DNA from: Paractinoplanes deccanensis
GTDB taxonomy: Bacteria > Actinomycetota > Actinomycetes > Mycobacteriales > Micromonosporaceae
DNA: 58,318 bases
Assembly: GCF_016862115.1 (NCBI RefSeq)
Contig: NZ_BOMI01000022.1
Location: 1-58,318, forward strand
Reading direction: 5' to 3'
The notes beneath the pieces were generated by a model, which saw nothing but the letters and a program-made list of their open reading frames with translations, did not search any database and had not been told where the DNA came from. This document shows, piece after piece, positions 56,863 through 58,318 of the stretch. A program made the translations under genes and the position numbers. The number at the start of each line of letters is the position of its first letter. Position 1 is the stretch's first letter.

Positions 56863-58318
56863 AACGCCTTTCGGTTGTCGCGCTCTTCTCCTTCCTGGCC
56901 TTCGCGGCCCTGTCGTCCACGCCCGCTGCCGCTTCCGCTTTGTCGTCGGCTCCTGGCTTGTCGTCGGCGTCCGCTTTGTCGTCCGCTCCCGCTTTGTCGT
57001 CCGCTCCCGGCTTGTCGTCCGCTCCCGGCTTGTCGTCCGCGCTCGCCGCTGCCCACCCGCTGGGCAACTTCTCCGTCAACCGCTACGCCGGCCTGACCCT
57101 CCACCCCGACCGCGTGGATGCCTTGACGGTCGCCGACCTGGCCGAGCTCCCCACCTTGCAGGACCCACCCCCGACATGCGACGAAGCCGCAGCCGCCCTG
57201 ACCGTCACCGTCGCCGGCACCGGCCTGCGCTGGACCGTCAAAGACGCCCACCTGGCCCACGAAAAAGGCGCAGGCGGCTTGCAGACCACCCGCCTGACCT
57301 GCCGCCTGTCCGCCCCCACATCCTTCGAGGGCACCACACCGATCGAGATGGCCAACACCTTCCGCGACACCCACATAGGCTGGCGCGAGCTGGTAGCCAC
57401 CGGCACCGGCGTCCAGCTGACCAACTCCCCACTGCCCACAGTGAGCCCCAGCAACGAGCTACGCTCCTACCCCCGCGACCTCCTCGCCGCTCCGTCCGAC
57501 GTGCGATCGGCCTCCTTCACCGCCTCACCAGGCCCCGCCACCGACTGCTCTTCTTCCTCTCCCGGCTCAGCCTCGCCCGCTTCCTCTCCCGCGGCCTCGC
57601 CGTGCCCGATCGCGGCGGCGCCGGCGCCCGCCGACCGTCCCCTCAGCCTCAGCGGTCCCCTGGCCGGCGCCGAGCGCCGGCTCGAAAACCTCGTAGGCAA
57701 CCGCCTGACCCCCTTGGTCGGTGTGCTGGCTGTCCTCCTCTCCCTGCTCCTCGGCGCCGCCCACGCCGCCCTCCCCGGCCACGGCAAGACCGTCATGGCC
57801 GCCTACCTGGCCGGCACCCAGGGCCGCCCCCGAGACGCCGTCCTCGTAGGTGCCACCGTCACCTTCACCCACACAGCCGGCGTGCTGGCCTTGGGCCTCC
57901 TGCTGACCACTGTCGCCGGCATAGCAGGCGAAACGGTCCTGAGCTGGCTAGGCATCGCAAGCGGCACCCTCGTCGCCGCAGTCGGCCTCATCGCCCTCGT
58001 CTCAGCGATAGGCCGCCGCACCTCCCTCGACCACACCCACACCCACGCCGCCACACCCGGCCACGCCCACCCGCACTCCCACGCCCACGACGGCGGCCAT
58101 GTCCCCACACACGGCCCCGACCACGCGCGCGGTCGCGATCATGCGCCCGGTCTGGACCATGGGCCCGGTCTCGACCATGGGCCGGGTCGCGATCATGCGC
58201 GCGGTCACGATCACGCACCCGGTCTCGACCATGGGCCGGGTCGCGATCACGGGCCGGGTCGCGATCATGCGCGCGGTCACGATCACGCACCCGGTCTCCA
58301 CCACGGGCCCGGTCTCGA
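56859..58318 (+). CDS. NicO/RcnA-type nickel-cobalt transporter, C-terminus beyond the window
   Basis: At least 486 aa. Residues 1-25 are a signal peptide, then six imperfect LSSAPG repeats. The extracellular domain begins AHPLGNFSVNRYAGLTLHPD, a hallmark of actinobacterial NicO-associated proteins. Membrane helices start near residue 285 with LLLGAAHAALPGHGKTVMAA, the family's HAxxPGHGKT motif, and GATVTFTHTAGVLALGLL follows. A very long His/Asp-rich loop (DHTHTHAATPGHAHPHSHAH, then 18-bp-repeat-coded GLDHGP units) lies after the third helix, typical of metal-binding loops in exporters. The remaining helices are outside the window. It likely moves Ni/Co or a related ion. Confidence 0.88.
   Translation, partial: MKRLSVVALFSFLAFAALSSTPAAASALSSAPGLSSASALSSAPALSSAPGLSSAPGLSSALAAAHPLGNFSVNRYAGLTLHPDRVDALTVADLAELPTLQDPPPTCDEAAAALTVTVAGTGLRWTVKDAHLAHEKGAGGLQTTRLTCRLSAPTSFEGTTPIEMANTFRDTHIGWRELVATGTGVQLTNSPLPTVSPSNELRSYPRDLLAAPSDVRSASFTASPGPATDCSSSSPGSASPASSPAASPCPIAAAPAPADRPLSLSGPLAGAERRLENLVGNRLTPLVGVLAVLLSLLLGAAHAALPGHGKTVMAAYLAGTQGRPRDAVLVGATVTFTHTAGVLALGLLLTTVAGIAGETVLSWLGIASGTLVAAVGLIALVSAIGRRTSLDHTHTHAATPGHAHPHSHAHDGGHVPTHGPDHARGRDHAPGLDHGPGLDHGPGRDHARGHDHAPGLDHGPGRDHGPGRDHARGHDHAPGLHHGPGL
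56940..57047 (+). repeat. Six 18-bp tandem units in the transporter's N-terminal region
   Basis: Units of the type TTGTCGTCCGCTCCCGGC encode LSSAPG/LSSAPA/LSSASA. The period keeps frame. They lie just after the signal peptide and form a flexible linker. Confidence 0.9.
58113..58318 (+). repeat. 18-bp tandem array encoding a His/Asp-rich loop
   Basis: At least eleven in-frame units of the types GGCCCCGACCACGCGCGC and CCCGGTCTCGACCATGGG encode G-x-D-H-x-[PR] hexapeptides, giving a regular His-Asp metal-binding array. The array continues past the window end. Confidence 0.92.

Overview
The window is very GC-rich, uses many GTG starts and ATGA/GTGA gene overlaps, and carries SARP/BTAD regulators, AbfB-type carbohydrate binding and secreted glycosidases. 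This points to a filamentous actinobacterium, probably a Micromonosporaceae/Actinoplanes-like genome; the family-level placement is inference.

The main content (about 1.56-38.98 kb) is a complete extracellular contractile injection system (eCIS, a phage-tail-like particle) with its own regulation. A left-pointing operon (4959 down to 1562) encodes an Lgt-like membrane protein, two BTAD/SARP-type regulators with a 67-aa protein between them, and a DUF1232 membrane protein. A right-pointing operon (5039-10808) encodes a DUF4255 (Pvc16-type) protein, a beta-sandwich protein, a tail sheath, a tube protein and a second sheath. A left-pointing bicistron (19076 down to 10822) encodes two giant proteins (1386 and 1365 aa). 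Each has an N-terminal DUF4157 domain with HExxH, hydrophobic middle helices and a C-terminal D-x(n)-ExK motif, so both are probable cargo toxins. A long right-pointing operon (19632-38975) encodes a second tube, a CIS tube/LysM-position protein, a tiny DUF5908-like protein, a spike split into gpD-like and gpV-like proteins, a membrane-segment protein, gp25, baseplate J, a gpI-like tail protein, a tape-measure protein, an AAA+ ATPase, a coiled-coil protein and two proteins sharing an N-terminal module.

The least expected result is regulatory. All four transcription units of the eCIS locus start from the same promoter layout: two GGTGACGG-like direct repeats exactly 11 bp apart, 8 bp to a -10 hexamer, then exactly 6 bp to the start codon. 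This is the classic SARP operator geometry joined to leaderless initiation. The two SARP-like genes lie in one of the controlled operons, so a positive feedback switch controlling structure and cargo together is predicted.

The flanks are ordinary accessory chromosome. On the left are a truncated Ser/Thr kinase and a small secreted protein. On the right, in order, are a secreted SGNH hydrolase, a secreted peptidase-C15-like protein with Ser at the catalytic Cys position, an MHS-type MFS transporter, a Tat-exported GH43/AbfB arabinan-active enzyme with LacI-type palindromes upstream, two FAD monooxygenases with a divergent TetR regulator, a VWA protein with a membrane partner, a small frameshifted ORF, a REC-GAF protein, a GH35 beta-galactosidase, and a DUF4331 / TPR / NicO-type metal transporter operon that runs off the right end. 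The only gene-poor stretch over 300 bp is 49776-50101, which holds just the frameshifted ORF. No tRNA, rRNA, CRISPR array, insertion sequence or integrase was seen.
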